Positions 28,831 to 37,286 of a DNA stretch of 64,000 bases are shown one piece after another. A model generated the notes under the pieces. It did not search any database. It saw only the letters and a list, made by a program, of their open reading frames with translations, and was not told where the DNA came from. Every line of letters begins with the position of its first letter. The first letter of the stretch is position 1. A program made the translations under genes and the position numbers. The stretch lies in NCBI RefSeq assembly GCF_025336485.1, contig NZ_JAODAB010000004.1, positions 294,873 through 358,872 on the forward strand. Reading direction: 5' to 3'. This DNA comes from Pseudomonas citri (GTDB lineage Bacteria; Pseudomonadota; Gammaproteobacteria; Pseudomonadales; Pseudomonadaceae).

Positions 28831-30240
28831 TCAGTCCTCCACGACCCAAGTGTCTTTAGTGCCACCGCCCTGGGACGAGTTCACCACCAGCGAGCCTTCG
28901 CGCAGCGCCACGCGGGTCAGGCCACCGGGCACCAGGCGGGTTTCCTTGCCCGACAACACGAATGGGCGCAGGTCGATGTGACGCGGCGCGATACCGCTCT
29001 CGACAAAGGTCGGGCACGTCGACAGGCTCAAGGTCGGCTGGGCGATGTAGGCTTCGGGACGGGCCTTGAGGCGGGCGCGGAAATCTTCGATCTGCGCAGC
29101 GGTCGCAGCCGGCCCCACCAACATGCCATAGCCTCCGGAGCCCTGGGTTTCCTTGACCACCAGATCCGGCAGGTTCGCCAGCACATGGGACAGGTCCTGG
29201 GGTTTGCGGCATTGCCAGGTGGGTACGTTCTTCAGGATCGGCTCCTCGGTGAGGTAGAAACGGATCATCTCGTCGACATACGGGTAGATCGACTTGTCAT
29301 CGGCCACGCCGGTCCCGACCGCGTTCGCCAACACTACGTTGCCCGCCAGGTAAGCGCTGATCAGCCCCGGAACGCCCAACATGGAATCGGGGTTGAAGGC
29401 CAGCGGGTCGAGATAGGCATCGTCCAGGCGCCGGTAAATCACGTCCACCGGTTTCGGGCCGGCAGTGGTACGCATGTAGACGCGCTCGTCACGCACGAAC
29501 AAATCGGCGCCCTCCACCAGCTCCACCCCCATTTCACGGGCCAGGAACGCATGCTCGAAATAGGCGCTGTTGAAGCGCCCCGGGGTCAGGACCACGGCGG
29601 TCGGGTTTTCCAGCGGGCTCGAACGCTTGAGGGTATCGATCAACAGGTTCGGGTAGTGGTCGATGGGCGCCACGCGTTGGGCGGCGAAGAGTTCGGGAAA
29701 CAGGCGCATCATCATCTTGCGGTCTTCGAGCATGTAGCTCACGCCGCTGGGGGTACGCAGGTTGTCTTCCAGCACGTAATAACTGCCGTCGCCGTCGCGC
29801 ACCAGGTCGACGCCGGCGATGTGGGCGTAGATGTCCCGGTGCAGGTTCAGGCCCTGCATCGCGACCTGGTACCCCTCGTTGGCGAGCACCTGTTCGGCCG
29901 GAATGATTCCCTCCTTGAGGATCCGCTGCCCATGGTAGATGTCCGCGAGGAACATGTTCAGGGCCTGCACCCGTTGAATGCAGCCGCGCTCGACCACCTT
30001 CCATTCACTGGCCTTGATGCTGCGCGGAATGATGTCGAACGGAATCAGGCGCTCGGTGCCCTGTTCGTCCCCATAGAGGGTGAAGGTGATACCGGCTCGA
30101 TGGAACAGCAGGTCGGCTTCGCGGCGGCGCTGGTCGAGCAGTTCTGTCGGCGCGTCCGCCAGCCAGCGAGCGAAGGCTTGATAGTGCGGGCGGCAGTCAC
30201 CCGTGGCGTCATACATTTCATTAAAAAAAGCTCGGGGCAT
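28831..30240 (-). CDS. Circularly permuted type 2 ATP-grasp protein
   Basis: Start at ATG 30240 (MPRAFFNEMYD), with GGGAG seven bases upstream; the TTG two codons earlier is less likely. The 469-aa protein has the family signatures: ITFTLYGDEQGTERLIPFDIIPR, VERGCIQRVQALNMFLADIY, YYVLEDNLRTPSGVSYMLEDR, LVVKETQGSGGYGMLVGP and SSQGGGTKDTWV. ATP-grasp enzymes join a carboxylate to an amine through an acyl phosphate, so a peptide-bond-forming or tagging role is expected. It is the first gene of a pair with the alpha-E protein. Confidence 0.9.
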   Translation of the reverse strand: MPRAFFNEMYDATGDCRPHYQAFARWLADAPTELLDQRRREADLLFHRAGITFTLYGDEQGTERLIPFDIIPRSIKASEWKVVERGCIQRVQALNMFLADIYHGQRILKEGIIPAEQVLANEGYQVAMQGLNLHRDIYAHIAGVDLVRDGDGSYYVLEDNLRTPSGVSYMLEDRKMMMRLFPELFAAQRVAPIDHYPNLLIDTLKRSSPLENPTAVVLTPGRFNSAYFEHAFLAREMGVELVEGADLFVRDERVYMRTTAGPKPVDVIYRRLDDAYLDPLAFNPDSMLGVPGLISAYLAGNVVLANAVGTGVADDKSIYPYVDEMIRFYLTEEPILKNVPTWQCRKPQDLSHVLANLPDLVVKETQGSGGYGMLVGPAATAAQIEDFRARLKARPEAYIAQPTLSLSTCPTFVESGIAPRHIDLRPFVLSGKETRLVPGGLTRVALREGSLVVNSSQGGGTKDTWVVED

Positions 30241-30730
30241 AGCCAACTCCCAGCCGCGTTCTACACGGCATTTCTTATCACTTCGTCATTCCAATGATTC
30301 GGCCTTGCTTCGTTTTAATGAGCCCTGTTTCTCTGAGTACCTCGTCGGCATGGGTCTCTGGTCCGGCCTTTGCGTCTGGATGACGTGCGCCCCCCTTAGG
30401 TTAAATCCGCGTGATGAATCCCCTCCTGCAATGAAGCCATCGGTGCGTGGCTTGGATTGTTGAAGCGTAGCAAACGTTATGCCTAAGCACCGGGCAGCAA
30501 GAAATTGCTGGAAAAAAACAGCAAAAATTACGATCGGGCGAAATTTTTTGTCGCTTTTGCGACAGAAGCAGGCGCTACCGCTGAAACGTTTTATTCCAGC
30601 GTTCCCAGGAGGACGCGGGAACGAGTCGAATAGGTGCACAAGGACCGGTAACAGCGCGCGAATGCCCTGAAAAGGGGAAATTTTTACTCGCGGCACAAGG
30701 CGTGCAAGAACGCCTTCTCACCATCAGGAA
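30241..30730. other. Intergenic region, no convincing gene
   Basis: About 490 bases between the divergently placed ATP-grasp leader and the terminator of the betaine-binding-protein gene. Short frames on both strands lack ribosome sites. It must hold the ATP-grasp promoter. A-rich tracts at 30518-30550 and a GCGACA-like inverted repeat near 30550-30562 are the only visible structure. Confidence 0.4.
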
Positions 30731-30770
30731 CAAAAAACAAGGCATACCGATTAACCCGATATGCCTTGTT
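30731..30770 (-). terminator. Terminator of the NRPS-PKS operon
   Basis: Inverted repeat AACAAGGCATA ... TATGCCTTGTT with six A residues on the plus strand at its left side, i.e. a U-run after the hairpin in the minus-strand transcript. It lies about 65 bases past the last gene of the biosynthetic operon. Confidence 0.75.
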
Positions 30771-30834
30771 CCGTCACCGCCTGTCCGTGCGGACAGGCTT
30801 CTGTTACGGCGTAGCGCGACGCACAACGTTTTCT

Positions 30835-31866
30835 TTACAGCGTCCCAGAGACTTTCTTGAACACGTCCTCAGGCACCCATCCTTTCCAATCGGCGGTGTG
30901 GTTACGCAAGTAATAGCGTGCCGTTTGCTCGGGCGTCTCCTTGTTGGCAACCATTCGGGTGGCCAGCGTCCGGATGGTATCGGTTCCCACGAACATCGAC
31001 TTCAGGAACGGAATGACGCCCGGATGCTCTTTGGCGAACCGGGCCGACGTGTACTTATTGAGCGGGATATCAGCGTAGGCACAGGCTTGTCGGCTCCCGA
31101 TGCCTTCCTTGAACTGGGCAAGGCTTTGCTTGATCGCTTCCCAGCAGGCTTCGCTATAGGCGGGCTCCTCCAGGCGCGTGAGGGCCAGCTCGCCCATCAG
31201 GGGGCTCGGATCCCAGTAGTACGTCATGAAGGGCTGCCCTTTTTCGTAAGCGGAAACGATGGCGGCGTTGAGCGCCGACTCGGACTTGAGCTCCACTGGC
31301 GTGAACGTTTTATCGATCCCGTAGGTGGCCATTTTAATCAGGTTGATTTCCCGGCACGCCCAACTGCTGATGCAGTTCAACCAGGTCGCCTTGCCCGAAC
31401 CCGATGCCTGCCTGAAGAGCTCTGCATATTTGGGAAGATCTGCGACGCTTTTCAGATCCGGGGTCGTCGGTTTGATCCCGCGTGCGGCATCGCCCTTGAT
31501 CATGTAGGTGGGGACATAGAACGCCTGGGTGAGGCGTTCGTAGGTGGGGCCGAAGTCTAGGATGGCTTGCTTCGCCGTCTGATCCTGAACCCACTGAGGC
31601 ATCAGCGAGGTAAAGACTTCCATGTTGATGTCGATGGCACCGGTCTCCATCGCGCTCTGCATTTGCGCAATATCCAGGCTGACGGACTCCACATTCATCC
31701 CGTATCCATGCTTGAGGATGTACATGGCGATATGGTTATCGATCTGGATGTTTTCCCAGCCACCATCGTAGAACCGGATTGGACGCGGGTCGGATGTCGC
31801 CAAAGCCCAGTGGGATGTCAGGCTCAGGATGAAGCACAGCACAGTACGCAGGAACATTGAAGGCAT
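30835..31866 (-). CDS. Periplasmic quaternary-amine (betaine/choline/carnitine-type) binding protein
   Basis: Start at ATG 31866 (MPSMFLRTVL), eight bases after TAGGAGA, which overlaps the PKS stop codon; translation is therefore probably coupled. It has a cleavable signal (FILSLTSHWALA) and an OpuAC/ProX-like fold of 343 aa with aromatic residues typical of cation cages (RFYDGGWENIQIDNHIA near the N-terminus; FMTYYWDPSPLM in the second lobe). Such proteins deliver glycine betaine, choline or carnitine to ABC importers. No permease or ATPase is adjacent, which is unusual. Being the last gene of an NRPS-PKS operon suggests it binds the product or a precursor; that is inference. Confidence 0.88.
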   Translation of the reverse strand: MPSMFLRTVLCFILSLTSHWALATSDPRPIRFYDGGWENIQIDNHIAMYILKHGYGMNVESVSLDIAQMQSAMETGAIDINMEVFTSLMPQWVQDQTAKQAILDFGPTYERLTQAFYVPTYMIKGDAARGIKPTTPDLKSVADLPKYAELFRQASGSGKATWLNCISSWACREINLIKMATYGIDKTFTPVELKSESALNAAIVSAYEKGQPFMTYYWDPSPLMGELALTRLEEPAYSEACWEAIKQSLAQFKEGIGSRQACAYADIPLNKYTSARFAKEHPGVIPFLKSMFVGTDTIRTLATRMVANKETPEQTARYYLRNHTADWKGWVPEDVFKKVSGTL

Positions 31867-31876
31867 TTGAATTCTC

Positions 31877-34570
31877 CTATGGATGAACGTTTTCTGCTGG
31901 GCGATGGGTGGCTGGGGCGGGGAAACCGGCAAGCGTTTCCACCACCATGCGGGCGATCAGATCCCGCTGCCCTTCCACAAAGTAATGGTCCCCCGCGCAG
32001 AACAACGACCTGAATGCATCGCGGGTATGTTCGCGCCAACCGGTGATGTGCACGCCTGTGGCGTAGGGATCGATCCGTCCGCCAATCGAGGTAATGGGCA
32101 CCGCCAGCGGGGGGTGGGCCTGGTACAGGTAGGTGTTATTTATTTCGTAGTCCGCCTTGATGATCGGAAGCATCAGGTCACGCATTTCAGCGTCATCGAA
32201 CAGCGCCTGGTTGTTGGCGAAATTCATTTCCTTGAGCATGGCGATGAGTTCGCTGTCCCCCCTTGCCGTGGACTCGTCATCGGACTCGTAATTGAACTGC
32301 AGGACATCCGAAGCAAATTGATGCTCATTGTAAAAATGCGGTGCCCGGCTTCCGGCAAGGATCAGGTGCGAGGGGTGCAAGTCATGCGCTTTGGCGAGGC
32401 GTTGAGCCACTTCAAACGCCTGGACACCGCCCAGGCACAAGCCCAGGAATGCGAATGGCCGGTCCAGGTAGGGCAGCAGATCAGGCGTCAGGTTTGCCAC
32501 CAACTCTTCCATGCGGGTGTACGGTTTTTCCCCCAGTCGCGCGTTGCGCCCAGGCAATTGCAGCAGGCAGAGCTCGATATGATCCGGCAGTCGGTCTGCC
32601 CACCCCTTGAACACCGCCGGCCCGCCGCCCGCATAGGGAAAGCAGATCAAGCGCAGCGTCGCCTCAGGCCGAGGGACGGGAATTACCAGGCAGCCAGAGG
32701 TCTGCTCGGCTTGCAACCTGGGCGGGCCAGCCTTTGCCGGCTCGACTGGATCGCCCTGACGGGCCGCCTCGACCTGTTCAAGGACGAAATCGCCGATGTC
32801 GTTGAGCGTGGCACCAACGATAAGCCTGCCCAGGGGAAAGTTGATGCCAAGCTTTTTCAGACTGTTGCGAAATTCAACGGTCATCAGCGAATCGAAACCC
32901 ATCATCGTGAGCGACTTGTCCAAGGGCGCTGCATCGGCGTCGAAGCCTCCTGCGGCACGTGCCGCAACAGACCTCAACTGCCCCAGGATGAACGCCTGTC
33001 GTTGCTCGTCATCCAGCAACGACACAGCGTCCAGGAAAGGCACCGTCTCGCCCTCCTCCATCGTTTCGCCCGTTGGACGCTGCACATCGATCAGCGACAG
33101 GTAGGGCCAGTCGCTGGATTGCAAGTGCGCCTTATAGGGCTTCCAATCGATCGACGCGATTCCCAGGACGCCTTTTGCGGACAGGTTGTCCCACAACTGC
33201 CGCAAGCCGACTTGTGCGCAGAGGAAGTTGATGCCCAACGTCGACAGGCGTTTCTTGAACACATTGTCGATCCGACTGGCCATGCCTTCGCAGGCCCAGG
33301 GGCCCCATGCGATGCTCAAACCGGGCAAGCCCGCCATGACGCGATTTTCCATGATGGCGTCCATCGCACTGTTGGTCGCGACATAGTTCGCCTGGCCCTT
33401 GAATCCCAGCGCCGCGCTGATCGAGGAGAACCCGATGAAAAAGTCCAGAGGCTGATCGCGAGTGACGCGATCCAGCACCTGGGTGCCCTGCAGTTTTGGC
33501 AACAGGACATGACGCAGGGACGACGCGCTCAGTTTCGACAGGACAGCGTCATCCACCGCCCCCGCCAACTGCAACACACCTCGTAGTGGCCATTGCAGAG
33601 CCCCCATGTACGACGTCAGGGCTTCGACGGCCTCGCGCGTGGCAATGTCCATACGCAGATAATCGATGCTCACACCCTGGTCTCTGAACCTGTCCAGTAC
33701 GGCCGAGCCGGTTGCGTCCAGCGACTTGCGTCCGACCACCGCCAAATGACAGGCGCCCTTTTCCACCAGCCAGGCAAGGACTTCGCGCCCTAGTCCGCCG
33801 AGCCCGCCGACGACCAGATAGGTCGCCTCCGCGCTTAACGCCACGAGCTGCGGCTTCCCTGGCGAAGCCTCCACAAGCCTGGGCACGTAAATGCCACCCT
33901 GGCGAATAGCGAATTGGTCCTCCTTGCTGCTCGCAAGCATCAATTGCGCGGCAAGACGCAGGTCGACATCTTCCACGTCTGGCGGCAGGTCGATGAAACC
34001 GCCCCAGAGTGCGGGCTCTTCCTGGGCGATCACTTTGGCCAATCCCCAAAGCGGGGCCTGTGCAACGTTGATCAACGAAGCAGCGCAACGGACCTTGACC
34101 GCTGCGCGCGTCACGATCCAGAACCTGGCGGTCTCCGACCGGGGTGCGCTCGCCAACGCTTGCAGCGTGGCCAGCACGCTGTAGAGACCGGTCTCCAGGG
34201 ACGCGAGGTCTTCGTGACCTGAAGGGTGATCCTGGGGCGATGCCTGCTCGGTCCCGCCGAGGTGAACCACGCCTTTGAGCGGGCATTGCGCAGAGACTGG
34301 CAGCGACTGAAACAGTTCGTGGAGGTCCTCGGGGAAGCCAGTCCTGATGTGCCAGAGATCGGCGCTGACCTGGCGGTAATCATTGGCGAACACGGCATGA
34401 ACCACCGGCCCGTCCGTGCTGGGCAGGCCTTTGCGAATACCCTGGACCAGCTCACCTGTGCCACCGATAAACAGCCACACCCCAACAGGTCCCTGGTCGT
34501 CGACGACTGGCGTATGGCTGGGTAGCGGCACCCAGTCCACGGCCGTCAGCCATTGCGACTTGGCCGGCAC
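31877..34570 (-). CDS. PKS part 2: ketoreductase - ACP - thioesterase
   Basis: 897 codons from GTG 34570, but the same frame extends up to the TAG at 34688-34690, and its first 39 residues (including ELDWNRLL and VPNYPFQRSCHWIG) are the normal post-AT linker of one PKS chain. Domains: KR structural half (about 5-240), catalytic KR (250-430; YLVVGGLGGLGREV for NADPH, VDD at 339-341, Ser382/383, Tyr396, Asn400), ACP (530-600, Ser561 in GFDSLM) and a GrsT-like thioesterase (630-880) with Asp834 and His862, where the nucleophile position is Cys712 in GLCLGG. There is no DH or ER, so the product keeps a beta-hydroxyl. Whether this part is translated alone, by reinitiation or only after read-through is unknown. 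Confidence 0.9.
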   Translation of the reverse strand: MPAKSQWLTAVDWVPLPSHTPVVDDQGPVGVWLFIGGTGELVQGIRKGLPSTDGPVVHAVFANDYRQVSADLWHIRTGFPEDLHELFQSLPVSAQCPLKGVVHLGGTEQASPQDHPSGHEDLASLETGLYSVLATLQALASAPRSETARFWIVTRAAVKVRCAASLINVAQAPLWGLAKVIAQEEPALWGGFIDLPPDVEDVDLRLAAQLMLASSKEDQFAIRQGGIYVPRLVEASPGKPQLVALSAEATYLVVGGLGGLGREVLAWLVEKGACHLAVVGRKSLDATGSAVLDRFRDQGVSIDYLRMDIATREAVEALTSYMGALQWPLRGVLQLAGAVDDAVLSKLSASSLRHVLLPKLQGTQVLDRVTRDQPLDFFIGFSSISAALGFKGQANYVATNSAMDAIMENRVMAGLPGLSIAWGPWACEGMASRIDNVFKKRLSTLGINFLCAQVGLRQLWDNLSAKGVLGIASIDWKPYKAHLQSSDWPYLSLIDVQRPTGETMEEGETVPFLDAVSLLDDEQRQAFILGQLRSVAARAAGGFDADAAPLDKSLTMMGFDSLMTVEFRNSLKKLGINFPLGRLIVGATLNDIGDFVLEQVEAARQGDPVEPAKAGPPRLQAEQTSGCLVIPVPRPEATLRLICFPYAGGGPAVFKGWADRLPDHIELCLLQLPGRNARLGEKPYTRMEELVANLTPDLLPYLDRPFAFLGLCLGGVQAFEVAQRLAKAHDLHPSHLILAGSRAPHFYNEHQFASDVLQFNYESDDESTARGDSELIAMLKEMNFANNQALFDDAEMRDLMLPIIKADYEINNTYLYQAHPPLAVPITSIGGRIDPYATGVHITGWREHTRDAFRSLFCAGDHYFVEGQRDLIARMVVETLAGFPAPATHRPAENVHP

Positions 34571-34687
34571 AGGGCGCCCTATCCAATGACAGGAGCGCTG
34601 GAAGGGGTAGTTCGGGACAGTGACGCGTGTCGATGTCGAGCCGTTCAGAAGCCTATTCCAGTCCAGCTCGACCCCGGACTCGAATAG

Positions 34688-34690
34688 CTA
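34688..34690 (-). other. In-frame TAG splitting the PKS
   Basis: The stop is in the same frame as both PKS parts (37255 minus 34570 is divisible by three). The reading ...LLQSAG-stop-LFESGVELDW fits the conserved end-of-AT linker of a single protein, with the stop replacing one variable residue. A single base change from CAG (Gln), AAG or GAG would produce it. It could be a nonsense mutation, a sequencing error or an amber read-through site. Confidence 0.85.
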
Positions 34691-37240
34691 TCCCGCGCTT
34701 TGCAGGAGCTGTTCCCGATCGGCGACCTTACTGCTCAGGCTGGCTATCCAAGTGGCCTGGTCGGCATCATCGGGTTGCAGGCACGCCGCCCCGATCGTTG
34801 ACAGCACCGCCTTCGGCCCGATCTCCAGAAAAGTGCGGCCACCGTTTTCGAATGCACCTTGGATACAGTCCATGAAGCGTACCGGCTGGCGAACATGTTC
34901 CAGCCAGTACTCCGGCGTCACCAGGGGCGCTGTCGCGATCTTTGCGCTGACGTTACTGATCAATGGATAGCGCGGTGGCGACAGGCTGATGCGCTTGAGC
35001 ACCGAGCCAAAGGAGGCCAGCATCGGTTCCATCAGTGACGAGTGAAACCCGTGGGAAACATTCAGGCGCGTGTAGCGGGTTTGCCGGGTATCGAGCACGC
35101 CGTGAAGCCTGTCCAATTCAATCAAGGCGCCGGAAACCACCACATTTTCCGGGCCATTGATGGCCGCGATGCTCAGGTCAATGGCGTGTTCCGCCAGCAG
35201 TCGTTCCAACGCGTCGCGCTGGAGGGTGATGGCTGACATTCCACCATCGCGGGGCAGCGCCTGCATAAGGCGACCGCGCTCGGCGACCAGGCTCATACCG
35301 TCTTCCAGGCTGAATACTCCCGCCACGCAAGCCGCCGAAAACTCACCGAGGCTATGCCCGAGCAGGATATCCGGGACGACGCCCAAGCTCAGCCACACCT
35401 GGGCAAGGGAATATTCCAGCGCAAACAACGCAGGTTGTGCGTAGCGCGTTTGATCGAGCAGCCCGGCATCATCCTTCGCTGAAGGGTAAAGGATCGAGAG
35501 CAAGGAGACGCCCATGCAGGATCGCGCAATCGCATCGCAGCGATCGAGGGACGCCCGAAACACCTCGTTATGCGCGTAGAGATCCTTGCCCATGCCTGGA
35601 AACTGGGCACCTTGCCCGGTGAACACAAACACCAGCCCGGTCTCCCTGGCAGGGTCGACCCAGCGAATAGCCGGGTCTGCCTGTTGGAGCTTGGCGAGCA
35701 GGGTTTCTGCCTGGCAGGCCGATGCGGTAAAACGAAAAGGGAACTCCGCCCGCCCGGCCCGGGCGCTGTAGCAGATATCGCCGAGGGACGGCGTCCCAGG
35801 ACGGTCAAGCCATTCCCGGTACTGGGCGATCTGCTCTTTCAGGGCGCCGCGGTCCTTCGCACAAAGCGCCAGGAGATAAGGGCCGTCGGCCTCGTTCTCC
35901 GAAGGGGCCGGCCGCGACGGAGCCTCCTCGAGAACGACGTGTGCGTTCGTCCCCCCTACGCCGAAAGAACTGACGCCTGCGCGGCGCGGCAAGTCAGTGG
36001 CCGGCCAAGGGAGGGTTCGAGCGTTGATGAAGAACGGACTGCCGTCCAGATGAATGTCTTCATTGGCCTGGGTGAAGTGCAGCGTGGCGGGAATCGTCCG
36101 GTGCTTGAGGGCCAACACGGTCTTGATAAAACCTGCCACGCCAGCGGCGGCGATGAGATGACCGATGTTGGTTTTCACCGCCCCCAATGCACAGGCGCCT
36201 GCCCTGGCACCGTGCTGCTTGAACACATCCCCAAGCGCCTTGAACTCTATCGGATCACCCAACGGGGTGCCTGTCCCATGGGTTTCCACGAAACCCAGGG
36301 TCGCAGCGCTCACCTGCGCATTCGCCAGCGCTTGCTCAATGACTTGGGCTTGTCCCTGAGAGCTGGGCGCGGCAAAACTGACCTTATTGGCGCCGTCGTT
36401 ATTGATCGCCGATCCCTTGATGACCACCTGGATGGAATCGCCTGCTTCCAGGGCGTCGCAAAGACGCTTGAGCGTGACCAGCCCGGCGCCGCTTCCGAAG
36501 ATCGTGCCCTGAGCGGATGAATCGAATGCCCGACAATGCCCATCCGGCGACTGGATCATCCCCTCTTGGTAGACGTAACCGACGGCATGGGGGACCAGCA
36601 CGCTCACACCACCCGCCAAAGCGACATCGCACTCGCCCAGCAACAGGCTTTGACAGGCCATGTGGATCGAGACCAGCGAAGTCGAGCACGCCGTCTGGAT
36701 ATTCAGCGCGGGCCCCCGCAAGCCCAGTTTGTAAGCGATTCGCGTCGACAGGTAATCCTTGTCGTTGCCCAACAGATTCATGAAGCCGGCACTGCTGTCC
36801 AGAAAACCGATTTCGCCGCTCTGCGCGCCTAAAACCTGGTTATGCAGATAGTCGTTATTGCCTGCACCGGCGAAAACGCCGATGTTCAGGGCCTCACGGT
36901 CCTTGCTCAACCCCGCGGCGTCCAACGCCTCCCAGGCGCATTCGAGCAGCAGTCGATGCTGGGGATCGGTAATCGCCGCTTCGCGGGCCGGCATCTCGAA
37001 GAAACCGGCATCGAACCGATCGATATTGTCCAGGCGGGCCGCCCTGGCAACGTAGTCCTCTCGGTCGACCCGTTCGGCCGCCACCCCGGCCTCCAGCAAG
37101 GCCCCCCGCGAAATGGAGTCGATGGATTCCCGCCCCGAGACCAGGTTGTCCCAGAAGTCGTCGACGCAATTGGCACCCGGAAATCGGCAAGCCATGGAAA
37201 TGACGGCAATATCATTCCCGTGATAGTTGGTTTCGCTCAT
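34688..37240 (-). CDS. PKS part 1: ketosynthase - malonyl acyltransferase
   Basis: Start at ATG 37240 (MSETNYHGND), behind GGGAGAGAAGAGG. The 850 codons encode a KS (about 8-440) with Cys185 in QTACSTSLVS, His321 in ETHGTGTPLGDP and His361 in KTNIGHLIAAAG, then an AT (about 535-830) with Ser630 in LLGHSLGEFS. The AT specificity segment SHGFHS (729-734) is of the malonyl type. The KS would accept the aminoacyl unit from the NRPS encoded 46 bases upstream and add two carbons. The chain stops at an in-frame TAG in the linker after the AT; KR, ACP and TE follow in the same frame. It is intact in itself but not useful without the second half. Confidence 0.92.
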   Translation of the reverse strand: MSETNYHGNDIAVISMACRFPGANCVDDFWDNLVSGRESIDSISRGALLEAGVAAERVDREDYVARAARLDNIDRFDAGFFEMPAREAAITDPQHRLLLECAWEALDAAGLSKDREALNIGVFAGAGNNDYLHNQVLGAQSGEIGFLDSSAGFMNLLGNDKDYLSTRIAYKLGLRGPALNIQTACSTSLVSIHMACQSLLLGECDVALAGGVSVLVPHAVGYVYQEGMIQSPDGHCRAFDSSAQGTIFGSGAGLVTLKRLCDALEAGDSIQVVIKGSAINNDGANKVSFAAPSSQGQAQVIEQALANAQVSAATLGFVETHGTGTPLGDPIEFKALGDVFKQHGARAGACALGAVKTNIGHLIAAAGVAGFIKTVLALKHRTIPATLHFTQANEDIHLDGSPFFINARTLPWPATDLPRRAGVSSFGVGGTNAHVVLEEAPSRPAPSENEADGPYLLALCAKDRGALKEQIAQYREWLDRPGTPSLGDICYSARAGRAEFPFRFTASACQAETLLAKLQQADPAIRWVDPARETGLVFVFTGQGAQFPGMGKDLYAHNEVFRASLDRCDAIARSCMGVSLLSILYPSAKDDAGLLDQTRYAQPALFALEYSLAQVWLSLGVVPDILLGHSLGEFSAACVAGVFSLEDGMSLVAERGRLMQALPRDGGMSAITLQRDALERLLAEHAIDLSIAAINGPENVVVSGALIELDRLHGVLDTRQTRYTRLNVSHGFHSSLMEPMLASFGSVLKRISLSPPRYPLISNVSAKIATAPLVTPEYWLEHVRQPVRFMDCIQGAFENGGRTFLEIGPKAVLSTIGAACLQPDDADQATWIASLSSKVADREQLLQSAG

Positions 37241-37286
37241 CCTCTTCTCTCCCAAAATTGAAGGTGACGAGTGGCCTGTGTGGCCA

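Noticed and set aside
30286..30696. A 136-codon minus-strand frame in the intergenic region
   Set aside because: No ribosome site, no family resemblance, and it lies in an AT/GC-mixed leader region; too weak to annotate.
31877..37240. Plain pseudogene call for the whole PKS
   Set aside because: Apart from one in-frame TAG there is no frameshift or lost catalytic residue in either half, so the parts are listed as CDS and the stop is flagged separately.
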